A stretch of DNA of 64,000 nucleotides, from positions 37,677,026 through 37,741,025 of the forward strand of contig NC_092637.1 of NCBI RefSeq assembly GCF_039555335.1, in the 5' to 3' direction. The notes under the pieces were generated by a model. It was not told the DNA's origin. It worked only from the letters and a program-made list of their open reading frames with translations, and searched no databases. The DNA comes from Amphiura filiformis. Its lineage: Eukaryota > Echinodermata > Ophiuroidea > Amphilepidida > Amphiuridae. Positions 1 to 11,821 of this stretch are shown piece after piece; the stretch's first letter is position 1, and each line of letters starts with the position of its first letter. The position numbers were made by a program, and so were the translations under genes.

Positions 1-1637
1 TCACGGAGTTCCAATGGTTGACAAAAGTTTTGAATTCAGCATACCCGAACGAAACAAAACAATCTGGTTGCCAGCTTTTACGTGAACTTGCCGCTTGATG
101 CTTAAATAAGCACATTTCCAAAATAGAACCAGACTAATAAAATAACACTGATTTTACAAAATAAATTAATATGATATCACGGTTTAGGCCTACACTGCTG
201 GTCTATCGAAACCCAGCTACTTCAAAAGTGTGAAGTGTTTTGATCCATGCAATCTCAAAATCAATCGATTGAGATGACTAGCGTACTCGTCCCAGTTACA
301 TAACATATGCGGTTAAATGAAGGGCGTGGTTACCAACCATATTTGGAGTTATTACGTTGTCATTAACTGGGTTGGTTCAGGTCACTGCTTATAGTAATTC
401 GATTGCGCTGCTGGGGGTATAGCACCAATCTATAAGGACCAACGCCTGACGGCGTTGATAATAGTGCTATATATTGCGTTGGTCCTGTATGGACTATTTG
501 GATGAGGTATAAGCGAGAGATGAGACTGTTAAAATACCAAATACCTCCAGCTACCTCAAAAAGCTCCGTGGAATGAATGGTACGGCACATTATTCAGTGG
601 TGGGCGCACACCACTAAATAATCGCCCCATTGAAATACGTGTAAAAACACCAGTTTTATTTGCTCGTTTTGAGGCCTTTTCGGCGCTTTCTGAGAAATTT
701 AAGGATAACCAGTCGATTGCAAATCGATGAAAGTTTAACATATGTTTCAATGTATGGGTAGTCTTCCGTCTGGCAACATGAGCTAGGGAGGAAGTGTGCC
801 TTGTGGGGTGGGCGTGGTGGGCATTTTGCTCAAATACTACCCCTGCAGTGCACAGTATGCCTGGAGTCAAGTAAGATAAGAAAGTCCACTATCTGTCCAC
901 AATTCAAATGTCAAATCAATTTTTACAAAGTTATGATGCTAAATAATATTTCAAAAGAGTAACTTTTGAAACAGAAATTTTTGGAAAATGTGGACGCCAA
1001 AGGACTTGAAACAAGTCTAACAAAGTTCAAATTCAATTCAATTTGAAATTACAGATTTATGTAAAATATCTCATTTTGTTTGTTGGCGCATGGCTTAACC
1101 ACTTTTGGTTTTCGATTTATAAAGAACTTTTGAATCAAGAGGGTTAATAAAACCGAAGAAAATCACCTCACTGTCATGTTGCAGGTGTTTGCGATATCAC
1201 CTGCATACGCGGACAAAAATACGCGTATGAGCTGCGACAAGTTTTTTGCGAGTGACGCGCTATGATATCGGACTGGTATTTTGAACCAAAAAATATGTCA
1301 TTTCTGCTCAAATTGCGAAAAAAGTAACTCCGTGACCCCTATTTTTTATTAGCTTTAATGAAATATCCTATCAGTGCGCATATTATATTCAAAAAATAAG
1401 CAAAATTGTTCGGGTAGATTTTTTGTTATAATCGAAAACATGTCTAAAATTGCCATTTTCCCATAGACGCCTGTACTAATTTTTCCCAAAAACAGCATTT
1501 TTAAAATGGTTATTTCTCGAAAACTAACTCCGTGACCCCTCTTTTTTATTTTAGATATTCGAAGTATATCGATGAAATTTAATTGGTACGAAGTTTAAGA
1601 AAAATCGTTCGGCGGGATCTTGTATGGACTATACCCC
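1..1637. other. Unassigned intergenic DNA with short repeated phrases
   Basis: No convincing exon or known protein was seen; the short ORFs near 363-870 have no family resemblance. The phrase AACTCCGTGACCCCT occurs near 1327 and 1527 and in inverted form at the first bases of the window. A 170-bp repeat (602-771) lies inside and is listed separately. Confidence 0.5.
602..771. repeat. 170-bp dispersed repeat, copy 1
   Basis: This stretch is nearly identical to 4953-5122, starting GGGCGCACACCACTAAATAA and ending GTAGTCTTCCGTCT in both places. Sequence before and after differs between the copies, so both edges are sharp. The two copies bracket the 618-bp satellite array. The type of element is not recognised. 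Confidence 0.8.
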
Positions 1638-4600
1638 TTAAAATCCAAGAAATCTTGTTTTCACACAATTTGTGGCAATTTCTTGAACTTTGAAGGCCTC
1701 TGGGGGAATAATCTTAGCACGACTTGCATCTAAAACGCATTAAATATATTCACTAACATATAAACTATCTATTTAAATCGAAAAAACTGCAATTTAATCA
1801 AAAGCCATTTCAATTTTGGCTGAATCTCTGAAAATCACGGTTTTACTCCTAAGCCCTTCAAGGGTTTCTGATGTTCATACAATTTAATGCTTTTATTTTT
1901 TTCTTGAAATATAAAATGTTTTGAGTAAAACGCTCGAAACAGAATTGCTCTGTGACATTCACTTCAAGAGAAATGCCCTTTCAAAGTTATATGGTGGAAT
2001 CCGAAAATAGGCAAATTTTCAACATTTTGACCATTCATGCTTACTCTTCTATATTTGCATTAAATTCCAATTCTCTAGATAGTTTTTGACCTTCCATCTG
2101 ATGAAATTCGGTTTTAAATGAGAGTAAATCACGTTTCACAATTGCATGGGTCTACTGTTAATGATTTATAACAATCACCCCCCCCGCCCATATAAAACCA
2201 AGATTTGGCAGCTTTAAAAGGCACGCACCGATTTGTAACCTTAAACCCAAATTGCTTAAAATCCAAGAAATCTTGTTTTCACACAATTTGTGGCAATTTC
2301 TTGAACTTTGAAGACCTCTGGGGGAATAATCTTAGCGCGACTTGCATTTAAAACGCATTAAATATATTCACTAACATATAAACTATCTATTTAAATCGAA
2401 AAAACTGCAATGTAATCAAAAGCCATTTCAATTTTGGCTGAATCTCTGAAAATCACGGTTTTACTCCTAGGCCCTTCGAAGGGTTTCTGATGTTCATAAA
2501 ATTTAATTCTTTTATTTTTTTCTTGAATTATAAAATGTTTTGAGTAAAACGCTCGAAACAGAATTGCTCTGTGACATTCACTTCAAGAGAAATGTCCTTT
2601 CAAAGTTATATGGTGGATTCCGAAAATAGGCAAATTTTCAACATTTTGACCATTCATGCTTACTCTTCTATATTTGCATTAAATTCCAATTCTCTAGATA
2701 GTTTTTGACCTTCCATCTGATGAAATTCGGTTTTAAATGAGAGTAAATCACGTTTCACAATTGCATGGGTCTACTGTTAATGATTTATAACAATCACCCC
2801 CCCCCCGCCCATATAAAACCAAGATTTGGCAGCTTTAAAAGGCACGTACCGATTTGTAACCTTAAGCCCAAATTGCTTAAAATCCAAGAAATCTTGTTTT
2901 CACACAATTTGTGGCAATTTCTTGAACTTTGAAGGCCTCTGGGGGAATAATCTTAGCACGACTTGCATCTAAAACGCATTAAATATATTCACTAACATAT
3001 AAACTATCTATTTAAATCGAAAAAACTGCAATTTAATCAAAAGCCATTTCAATTTTGGCTGAATCTCTGAAAATCACGGTTTTACTCCTAAGCCCTTCAA
3101 GGGTTTCTGATGTTCATACAATTTAATGCTTTTATTTTTTCTTGAAATATAAAATGTTTTGAGTAAAACGCTCGAAACAGAATTGCTCTGTGACATTCAC
3201 TTCAAGAGAAATGCCCTTTCAAAGTTATATGGTGGATTCCGAAAATAGGCAAATTTTCAACATTTTGACCATTCATGCTTACTCTTCTATATTTGCATTA
3301 AATTCCAATTCTCTAGATAGTTTTTGACCTTCCATCTGATGAAATTCGGTTTTAAATGAGAGTAAATCACGTTTCACAATTGCATGGGTCTACTGTTAAT
3401 GATTTATAACAATCACCCCCCCGCCCATATAAAACCAAGATTTGGCAGCTTTAAAAGGCACGCACCGATTTGTAACCTTAAGCCCAAATTGCTTAAAATC
3501 CAAGAAATCTTGTTGTCACACAATTTGTGGCAATTTCTTGAACTTTGAAGACCTCTGGGGGAATAATCTTAGCGCGACTTGCATTTAAAACGCATTAAAT
3601 ATATTCACTAACATATAAACTATCTATTTAAATCGAAAAAACTGCAATTTAATCAAAAGCCATTTCAATTTTGGCTGAATCTCTGAAAATCACGGTTTTA
3701 CTCCTAGGCCCTTCGAAGGGTTTCTGATGTTCATAAAATTTAATTCTTTTATTTTTTTCTTGAAATATAAAATGTTTTGAGTAAAACGCTCGAAACAGAA
3801 TTGCTCTGTGACATTCACTTCAAGAGAAATGCCCTTTCAAAGTTATATGGTGGATTCCGAAAATAGGCAAATTTTCAACATTTTGACCATTCATGCTTAC
3901 TCTTCTATATTTGCATTAAATTCCAATTCTCTAGATAGTTTTTGACCTTCCATCTGATGAAATTCGGTTTTAAATGAGAGTAAATCACGTTTCACAATTG
4001 CATGGGTCTACTGTTAATGATTTATAACAATCACCCCCCCGCCATATAAAAACCAAGATTTGGCAGCTTTAAAAGGCACGCACCGATTTGTAACCTTAAG
4101 CCCAAATTGCTTAAAATCCAAGAAATCTTGTTTTCACACAATTTGTGGCAATTTCTTGAACTTTGAAGACCTCTGGGGGAATAATCTTAGCGCGACTTGC
4201 ATCTAAAACGCATTAAATATATTCACTAACATATAAACTATCTATTTAAATCGAAAAAACTGCAATTTAATCAAAAGCCATTTCAATTTTGGCTGAATCT
4301 CTGAAAATCACGGTTTTACTCCTAGGCCCTTCGAAGGGTTTCTGATGTTCATAAAATTTAATTCTTTTATTTTTTTCTTGAAATATAAAATGTTTTGAGT
4401 AAAACGCTCGAAACAGAATTGCTCTGTGACATTCACTTCAAGAGAAATGCCCTTTCAAAGTTATATGGTGGATTCCGAAAATAGGCAAATTTTCAACATT
4501 TTGACCATTCATGCTTACTCTTCTATATTTGCATTAAATTCCAATTCTCTAGATAGTTTTTGACCTTCCATCTGATGAAATTCGGTTTTAAATGAGAGTA

Positions 4601-4952
4601 AATCACGTTTCACAATTGCATGGGTCTACTGTTAATGATTTATAACAATCACCCCCCGCCCATATAAAACCAAGATTTGGCAGCTTTAAAAGGAACGCAC
4701 CGATTTGTAACCTTAAGCCCAAATTGCTTAAAATCCAAGAAATCTTGTTTTCACACAATTTGTGGCAATTTCTTGAACTTTGAAGACCTCTGGGGGAATA
4801 ATCTTAGCGCGACTTGCATCTAAAACGCATTAAATATATTCACTAACATATAAACTATCTATTTAAATCGAAAAAACTGCAATTTAATCAAAAGCCATTT
4901 CAATTTTGGCTGAATCTCTGAAAATCACGGTTTTACTCTTAGGCCCTTCGAA
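1638..4952. repeat. Satellite array, about 618-bp unit, 5.4 copies
   Basis: The word TTAAAATCCAAGAAATCTTG (one base changed in one unit) starts a unit at 1638, 2256, 2877, 3493, 4111 and 4728, giving periods of 616-621 bp. The last unit is cut short at 4952, where a 170-bp repeat begins. Units are almost identical; differences are a few substitutions (for example TAGCACGAC against TAGCGCGAC) and the length of a C-run just before GCCCATATAAAA. No coding potential was seen. High identity points to recent amplification or homogenisation. Confidence 0.95.
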
Positions 4953-5122
4953 GGGCGCACACCACTAAATAATCGCCCCATTGAAATACGTGTTAAAACA
5001 CCAGTTTTATTTGCTCGTTTTGAGGCCTTTTCGGCGCTTTCTGAGAAATTTAAGGATAACCAGTCGATTGCAAATCGATGAAAGTTTAACATATGTTTCA
5101 ATGTATGGGTAGTCTTCCGTCT
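4953..5122. repeat. 170-bp dispersed repeat, copy 2
   Basis: Second copy of the repeat at 602-771. It lies exactly between the truncated end of the satellite array and the 3' end of the minus-strand reverse transcriptase fragment. An open frame runs from the reverse transcriptase into it, but copy 1 shows that it is a separate mobile or duplicated unit. Confidence 0.8.
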
Positions 5123-6262
5123 CGTTTTCCCGGTTATTGTATGATAAGAAAAGATGCAATTTGTATTTTTTTCGAAAGTTTTCAATGATTTAGCTTCTTT
5201 GACATTTTCGTTTAGGGAGTTCCACAGGATTGGGCCTGTGGTTCTGACCGCTTGATCAGTAAAAACCTTTTTATTTCTTGTTTGATTATAGTTGTTGCTG
5301 TTTCTTGTGTGATAGCTGTGGATATCAGAACGTTTTGTAAAGAAGTTATTAAACGAGTTTGGTAATTGATTAAGACAGTATTTGTACATAAATACACCTA
5401 ATTCTAATTTGTAGGTGTCAAATACGTTTAAAAAATCATATTTATGAAAAAGTGGCCCAGAATGACTCCGATAGTGGCTATTGGATATGGTTCTCACAGC
5501 CCATTTTTGCAGCTTGTGTATTTTCTCAAGATATGTTTTACACGTGTTCCCCCAAATGAGAACCCCGTTATTAATATATGGCAAGACAAGAGTACAATAT
5601 AATGTTTGCAAAACCCGTTCAGGCATGTAAAATTTCAGTTTGTTAATTATGCCAATATTCCTGGAAATTGTTTTTGATATTCCATCAATATGACATTTCC
5701 ATATAAGATTTTCATCCATTATAACTCCTAAAAATTTGGTCTTAGTTACTTATTGTAGTTTAACATTGTCTAATATAATATCTGCATTTTTGTGAGACGT
5801 ACCATCATCAGAGTTTTCCACTGAAGTCATTTTTGGGGTACCCATAATCATATAATTAGTCTTACTAGCATTAACCGAGAGTTTGTTTGACTTGAACCAG
5901 TTGCTTACTTCTGATAGTTCCTTATTAATCATCGATATGTCATTTACAATCACTTGAGTACAAAATTGTTGTATCATCGGCAAATAGTGCGAAGTCTAAC
6001 AAACTCGACGCATTAGTTATATCATTGATATACAGAATAAAAAGTAGAGGGCCTAATATTGAGCCTTGTGGGACACCACATATTATACTTTGTAGTTCAG
6101 ATTTGCTGGTATTAAAATTTACATACTGTTTTCTATCGCTTAGATAACTCATGAACCAGTCATAAACTATACCCCTGAATCCATAGTGTTCCATCTTATG
6201 AAGTAAAATATTGTGATCTATTGTATCAAATGCCTTTGATAAGTCTAGATACTCTCTAAAGT
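5123..6262 (-). pseudogene. Non-LTR retrotransposon reverse transcriptase, C-terminal half, broken
   Basis: Read on the minus strand, the fragment begins with [18 protein letters not shown], passes the [19 protein letters not shown] block and the catalytic FADDT motif, and continues through a typical thumb region (SNWFKSNKLSVNASKTNYM, then FLGVIMDE). These are hallmarks of Jockey/CR1-type LINE reverse transcriptases. The frame is broken: a frameshift lies just after FADDT (around 5940-5985) and one in-frame stop lies at 5750-5752. The N-terminal part of the domain is missing because a 2.4-kb segment replaces it at 6263. A matching upstream part of the same kind of element is at 8695-9448 in the same orientation. 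It is a dead copy. Confidence 0.9.
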
Positions 6263-6442
6263 AGAAAGACTTAAAATTTAAATCTTAGTTGAGACTTGAA
6301 AATTTATTCGGAGGTTTGATTTAAATTTTCTTTGGGATCGGGAAAAAGAAATTCTATTTTTAAATCTTACGAAATACTTAAACAGTAAACCAATCACAAC
6401 GCGATGGTGCGTGCACGTGATCAAATCGAAACGTTTTCCTGG

Positions 6443-6917
6443 AGAGGGCGCAACACTAAATCACTCCGCATTTTATGTAACAACGAAATTCGGCTAATAT
6501 AGTCCATAGTGAATATGAGATTGTAGCGACCATATCTACCGACATGTTCACTTTAATCACTCAATATTGGCTCATATGAATTCGACAAGTGTCTTTAATG
6601 ATAACATGCAGAAAAAAACTGGACAATTGATCTCAAAAGCAATTCTCTGTGGCGGATTAAGAGAAAACCCGATTTTGAAATGTGAGTGGTGAGTTTAGTA
6701 TATATTTTTAGCTATTTTTTTTTGCACCGCAAAATAGCGAAAAAAGTCAATGGTCATCGATATATGCCGACAAAAGTTTTGGAATCTAGAGAAACAGAGC
6801 TTTAATTTGATACCAAATTTATTTTGCCAAGTATTGCAGGGACTCCAGAAATGGCGCATGAAGTAGGCCGAATTCACACGTTATCCTATGGGACGCTGAA
6901 TTAGTGCTGCGCCCCCT
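6443..6917. mobile_element. 475-bp MITE, copy 1 (ends AGAGGGCGCAACACT)
   Basis: The ends form inverted repeats: AGAGGGCGCAACACTAAAT at the left and the complement of AGGGGGCGCAGCACTAATT at the right, about 16 of 19 matching. The interior is non-coding. It is nearly identical to 7569-8041, and flanks differ at both ends of the two copies. No clear target duplication was seen. Confidence 0.8.
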
Positions 6918-7568
6918 TGTAACGGCCGTCGTTATGAACGCGTTCCTTTTACATTCTTCGCGCAAAATAAGAGATGCGCTTCACAAAATGTGTTCTATTT
7001 CAATCATGATGATAAACAAAGATTACAAAAAGTCATCCCCATGAAAAATTATTGGAAAAAACACTTTATTGGCCGAGTAGGCGCCTGCAAAGTCTAGATA
7101 TGCGTCCAAAAATACTCAAAAAGGCTCAAAAATGGATTTCAAGGTTAATAGACATTGTTAATCTGCATGAAGCCGTTTTGCTGAATATTCAGTAGGCCTA
7201 CGCAAAAAGATCGTAATTGTTACCACTGGAACGGGGGGGGGGGGGTATTTATACTTCAGACCTAGTAATAAAAGATTTCCAAAACAAAATGGGAACATTG
7301 ATAATCTAGAAAAGAAATTAAACTTGGTTCAAAGACGTGCTCAAATTGTCGTCTGTCACGAAGTTTGTGAGTTTTGTATAAACTTTCGCATATTGGAGGA
7401 AAAGTCGAAATAATCGATTTTCGGCATTTCGGCACTGGTCTTTAAAACATCATTTCTCTTGAACGGAATGTCGCAGAGACATGAAATCTTCGGTGTTGAG
7501 CTTCAAATTTTCTCTAGTTTACTTAATGAGTAATAAATGTGGATTTTGAAAACTTTTAACACCTTATA

Positions 7569-8041
7569 AGAGGGCGCAACACTAAATCACTCCGCATTTT
7601 ATGTAACAACGAAATTCGGCTAATATAGTCCATAGTGAATATGAGATTGTAGCGACCATATCTACCGACATGTTCACTTTAAATCACTCAATGTTGGCTC
7701 ATATGAATTCGACAAGTGTCTTTAATGATAACATGCAGAAAAAAACTGGACAATTGATCTCAAAAGCAATTCTCTGTGGCGGATTAAGAGAAAACCCGAT
7801 TTTGAAATGTGAGTGGTGAGTTTAGTATATTTTTAGCTATTTTTTTTGCACCGCAAAATAGCGAAAAAAGTCAATGGTCATCGATATATGCCGACAAAAG
7901 TTTTGGAATCTAGAGAAACAGAGCTTTAATTTGATACCAAATTTATTTTGCCAAGTATTGCAGGGACTCCAGAAATGGCGCTTGAAGTAGGCCGAATTCA
8001 CACGTTATCCTATGGGACGCTGAATTAGTGCTGCGCCCCCT
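7569..8041. mobile_element. 475-bp MITE, copy 2
   Basis: Direct repeat of 6443-6917 with the same terminal inverted repeats, small indels only. The 651 bp between the copies (6918-7568) holds no recognised gene. Confidence 0.8.
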
Positions 8042-8694
8042 GGACTGCCATGCCAGTGCTCAGCCGCCATCTTTCTTTTGCGATTTCGTGTGGTGGCGAG
8101 CGAATGAATGAAGTGATATGGACGAATTTGTTTTGGAGAATGGCATCCCAGATGCTGTAATTGCCAATGTCAGTGACTATAACTTCCATGAGAAAGCTTA
8201 CATTGTTGTGCATGTGCAAGAAGGGCAAATGTGAACATTATCTTCAATCGCCGAGGTAGTAGTCTGTGCTTCTGCTGTATAAGCTTACCTGTGCATTATA
8301 CACCTAGGATTCAATTTCTGCATTTGGCACATATCACAATTACTAGTATTATGATATTATGTTTGGATGTCATTCAATGTGTTTATTATGGAGCTGCAAT
8401 AAAAGAAATCAATGTGTGCCTGAATAAATTGCACATTTTGAGTCTGTGTTGTTGTTTTTTCTGCATCCCAACTCCTTTGCAAATTTTAAATCTCAAGAAG
8501 ATTTATTTATAAGTAAATCTTGAAAAGATTTAAAGGTAAAACTGAAAAGATTTAAATTTCAAGTCTAAGAGATTTATATTTTAAGTCTTTTGTGGTTTTA
8601 AAATTTTGAGTCTTAACAAAGACTTAATTTAAATCCCAAAGGGTTCGTCACTAATAACAGTCTCTGTTAGATTTAAAAGTAAGTCTTTTAGATT

Positions 8695-9448
8695 TAAAAA
8701 TGAGACAATATTCAGCTATTGGTTTCATAAATATACTATTTTGGGAAGGTGTAGTAAGATAATCATGATATCTTTTACCAGAATTATGGATTTCTGACGC
8801 CAATTTAGGCCCTATGTTAACGAAAAAATCATTGAATTCATTTGAAATCAATGATGGATCAGTAATAATAGCGCCGGATTCACATTTAAACTGTTCTGAG
8901 AGACTTTGTTTTTTTGTTCTTCCAATGACATTGTTAATTGTTTTCCAGGTTTGTCGCATGTTATTTTTCACGGCTTCAAACTTTTTAAAGAAATAGGCTC
9001 GCTTTGCCTTTCTCATTAGGCCATGCAATTTGTTTCTGAACGTTTTGAATTTCTGGTTGTTATTTTCGTTTGGACATCTTAGGTATTGTTTATATAACTT
9101 GTTTTTTGTGTTTATACTTTTCAGGAGACCTTTGGTGATCCACGGAGACCGTGGATCTTTTTTTGATTTATTCGTACATTTTTTGAGTGGTATACATTCA
9201 TCATATAGGTCTTGAAAATATTTTACAAACTTATTGTAATCATCTTCCGCATTGTTATTATCCAAGACTTCCTCCCATTTTACCTTAGACAATCGGTTTT
9301 CAAACCTTGCTACATTATCTTCATTATGAATTCTTCTGTAATAACACTTAGGCTTACTTTTGTTTTTACTTTTATCATACAAACTCAAATTACATATCAC
9401 TGCTGTTGGCAAATGATCGCTTACATCGGTAACCACGATTGCCGATTT
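8695..9448 (-). pseudogene. Non-LTR retrotransposon endonuclease end and linker region
   Basis: On the minus strand the frame opens with VVTDVSDHLPTAVICNLS, whose SDHLP matches the C-terminal motif of apurinic-type (EEP) endonucleases in LINEs. A basic linker follows, with SPWITKGLLKSINTKNKLYK and NNVIGRTKK, then the segment that normally precedes the reverse transcriptase (ISNEFNDFFVNIGPKLA). The reading frame is intact for about 240 codons and then runs into unrelated sequence near 8695. The 5' end is lost at 9448, where a TTAA-flanked repeat begins. With 5123-6262 it makes up one element split by insertion. Confidence 0.85.
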
Positions 9449-9451
9449 TAA

Positions 9452-9690
9452 CTCTCTTCACGCGGGTGTCGACTGCAGACGACAGTTTCAAAAAAAATTT
9501 TAAAATTCAAAAATTTCAGAAATGTAAATTTTCGTGACCATATTTGGAATCAGCATGAAAATGGCATTAAAATGAGTACAAACAAGCCTAGTATTGGTTC
9601 AGTAGTTCTTAAGATAGCTCTTGATATTTTGAGAAAATATTTTAAAACTTGAACTTTTTCCGTTGAAGCGCATGGCTAGCATGCACGTTA
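9452..9690. mobile_element. TTAA-flanked small element, family E, copy 1
   Basis: It starts right after TTAA with CTCTCTTCACGCGGGTGT and is clearly homologous to 41677-41920, sharing long blocks such as CAAGCCTAGTATTGGTTCAG. The right edge is less clear here than in the second copy. Confidence 0.65.
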
Positions 9691-9775
9691 TCGCAATTCG
9701 TTATTATGTTGTCGATGATTGTTGCTGAGTGTTCTGTAATTCTGGTTGGTTTATAAATCTTTGGAATCAGCGAAT

Positions 9776-10458
9776 AAGAATAAATGAGATCCAAGTAATC
9801 ATGAGTAGGTCAATCAGTATCATCTTTAAGAATAAATGAGATCCAAGTAATCATGAGTAGGTCTATCAGTATCATCTTTAAGAATAAATGAGATCCAAGT
9901 ATTAAATCATGAGTAGGTCTATCAGTATCATCTTTAAGAATAAATGAGATCCAAGTAATCATGAGTAGGTCTATCAGTATCATCTTTAAGAATAAATGAG
10001 ATCCAAGTAATCATGAGTAGGTCTATCAGTATCATCTTTAAGAATAAATGAGATCCAAGTAATCATGAGTAGGTCTATCAGTATCATCTTTAAGAATAAA
10101 TGAGATCCAAGTAATCATGAGTAGGTCTATCAGTATCATCTTTAAGAATAAATGAGATCCACGTAATCATGAGTAGGTCTATCAGTATCATCTTTAAGAA
10201 TAAATGAGATCCAAGTAATCATGAGTAGGTCTATCAGTATCATCTTTAAGAATAAATGAGATCCAAGTAATCATGAGTAGGTCTATCAGTATCATCTTTA
10301 AGAATAAATGAGATCCAAGTAATCATGAGTAGGTCTATCAGTATCATCTTTAAGAATAAATGAGATCCAAGTATTAAATCATGAGTAGGTCTATCAGTAT
10401 CATCTTTAAGAATAAATGAGATCCAAGTAATCATGAGTAGGTCTATCAGTATCATCTT
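9776..10458. repeat. 52-bp minisatellite, about 13 units
   Basis: The unit begins AAGAATAAATGAGATCCAAG and contains ATCATGAGTAGGTCTATCAG. Units are almost perfect; two carry a 4-bp expansion (GTATTAAATC in place of GTAATC). A 69-codon open frame on the minus strand is only a translation of the repeat. Confidence 0.95.
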
Positions 10459-10620
10459 ATTTATGCATTTATTTAATTATTTTATCTATTTATTTATTTA
10501 TTTCTTTAGTAATTAATTAATTAATTAATTAACTTAATTTATAGGCCATATGCCTATATTTATGTATCTATTTATTTATTTGTTTGTTCATTTATTTGTT
10601 TGTTTATGTATTTATTTATT
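10459..10620. repeat. TTTA-rich low-complexity tract
   Basis: Imperfect TATTTATTTA and AATTAATTAA simple repeats directly follow the minisatellite. Confidence 0.8.
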
Positions 10621-10980
10621 ATCGAACGCTCCAGCTGATCAGCTTTCAAGCCGCTGCCGGGACTGACCGCTGCGGTAATCAGTACGAAGTATCAGCCAAT
10701 CATTTATAGCCTAAATTATATCCATTTGGCTGCAATGCGCATGCGTTATGGCGGTCAGCAGCAAGCGGCATGTTAGTATGAAGCCAACATAAAGGCGTCT
10801 TAGTCGTAGTCGTCTACACGGCCTGTTTCTAGACGTACATTATGTTTGGCCCTATTGTGATTGGCATTGATGTTGATGGCTGCGACGTAGATTACCCAGG
10901 AAGCAGAATCTTGGACAAGTTCTAGTATCCAGTTACTACCACAATACAGCAAATCTATTTGTAACTCGACCGAGATTCTG
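10621..10980. other. No recognised feature
   Basis: Mixed-composition DNA without a convincing open frame or repeat. Confidence 0.5.
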
Positions 10981-10984
10981 CTTT

Positions 10985-11283
10985 TTGAAAAAAGGGGGAA
11001 ATTTAAAAAAGAAAAAGGGGAAATTTAAAAAAGGAAAATTAAAAAAAAAGGGAAATTAAAAAAAGGGGAAATTAAAAAAAGGAAATTAAAAAAAGGGATA
11101 TTAAAAAAAGGAAATTAAAAAAAGGAAATTAAAAAGGGAAATTAAAAAAAGGAAATTAAAAAAAGGGAAATTAAAAAAAGGAAATTAAAAAAGGAAATTA
11201 AAAAAGGGAAATTAAAAAAAGGGAAATTAAAAAAGGGAAATTAAAAAAAGGAAATTAAAAAAAGGGAAATTAAAAAGGAAATT
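10985..11283. repeat. AAAAAGGGAAATT simple repeat
   Basis: Irregular tandem repetition of A-runs and GGAAATT on the + strand, with strong strand asymmetry (almost no C). Confidence 0.9.
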
Positions 11284-11461
11284 GGCGGAGATGGTACACC
11301 GTATGGACAACATAAAGAATGAATTCGAGCTTGTTAAAAATATCGGTTTTCTTTCTTATTTTTGGAATATTTCCAAGAAATGGTAATACAAACTTCTTAA
11401 ATCTTGTAGGGATGGAAGGAAATGTCCAGACAAGTAACCCTGTTAAATGCGGATTTGGACA

Positions 11462-11821
11462 TTATGTTGTTCCGCCCGCCTTGTACTCATTCTGGGATTG
11501 CGTTGGAAGTCTTGTCTGATAGCGGCTATGTTGTGCAAAGTACGTACAGTTCTTGGTCTCCCTGACCTGCCCTTTTTCAGTGACCTGTCCATTCAGGTTG
11601 AGGCTAGTACCTTTCTCCTGATACTTTTTGAAATTGTTCCTGATTGTTTGTTCACAAGGAGGCCTTCTGTGATATCGCCGTCTGAAATCTTGCTGGGCCT
11701 GCACAGCACTGTGTGTTTCTGCATATCTTAAGACAACGAAGGCCCTTTGACGGGCAGTAAGCTGTTCGCCAACCATATTTGACAAGAAACACTGAAGCAA
11801 TGGGCATAGACTGCACTGCAC
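11462..11821 (-). pseudogene. Transposase N-terminal helix-turn-helix fragment
   Basis: The minus-strand frame contains LTARQRAFVVLRYAETHSAV, then FRRRYHRRPPCEQTIRNNFK and YQEKGTSLNLNG. This layout resembles the helix-turn-helix domain (DUF4817 type) at the start of many animal DNA-transposase-like ORFs: an RAFVV.RY..T core, F..R(F/Y)....P....I, and a K(F/Y)...G(S/T) tail. Only this domain remains, about 60 residues starting near residue 18; no catalytic DDE part follows, and the sequence after it loses similarity. The assignment is by eye. Confidence 0.55.

Larger units (their letters stand above)
6263..8694. mobile_element. Insertion splitting the non-LTR element, with AT-rich inverted edges
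   Basis: This block interrupts a minus-strand LINE between its linker region (ending near 8695) and its reverse transcriptase (starting near 6262). Both edges are rich in AAATCTAAAAGACTTA-type words in opposite orientations (6264-6345 and 8490-8694). That is similar in style to the TA-flanked MITE at 52649-52858. I read it as a DNA transposon or composite insertion that also removed part of the reverse transcriptase. It contains two copies of a 475-bp MITE. A short open frame on the minus strand at 8025-8228 has no recognisable domain. Confidence 0.5.

Noticed and set aside
10246..10455. Open frame with a repeated MILIDLLMITWISFILKDD pattern on the minus strand
   Set aside because: It is only the 52-bp minisatellite read in one frame.
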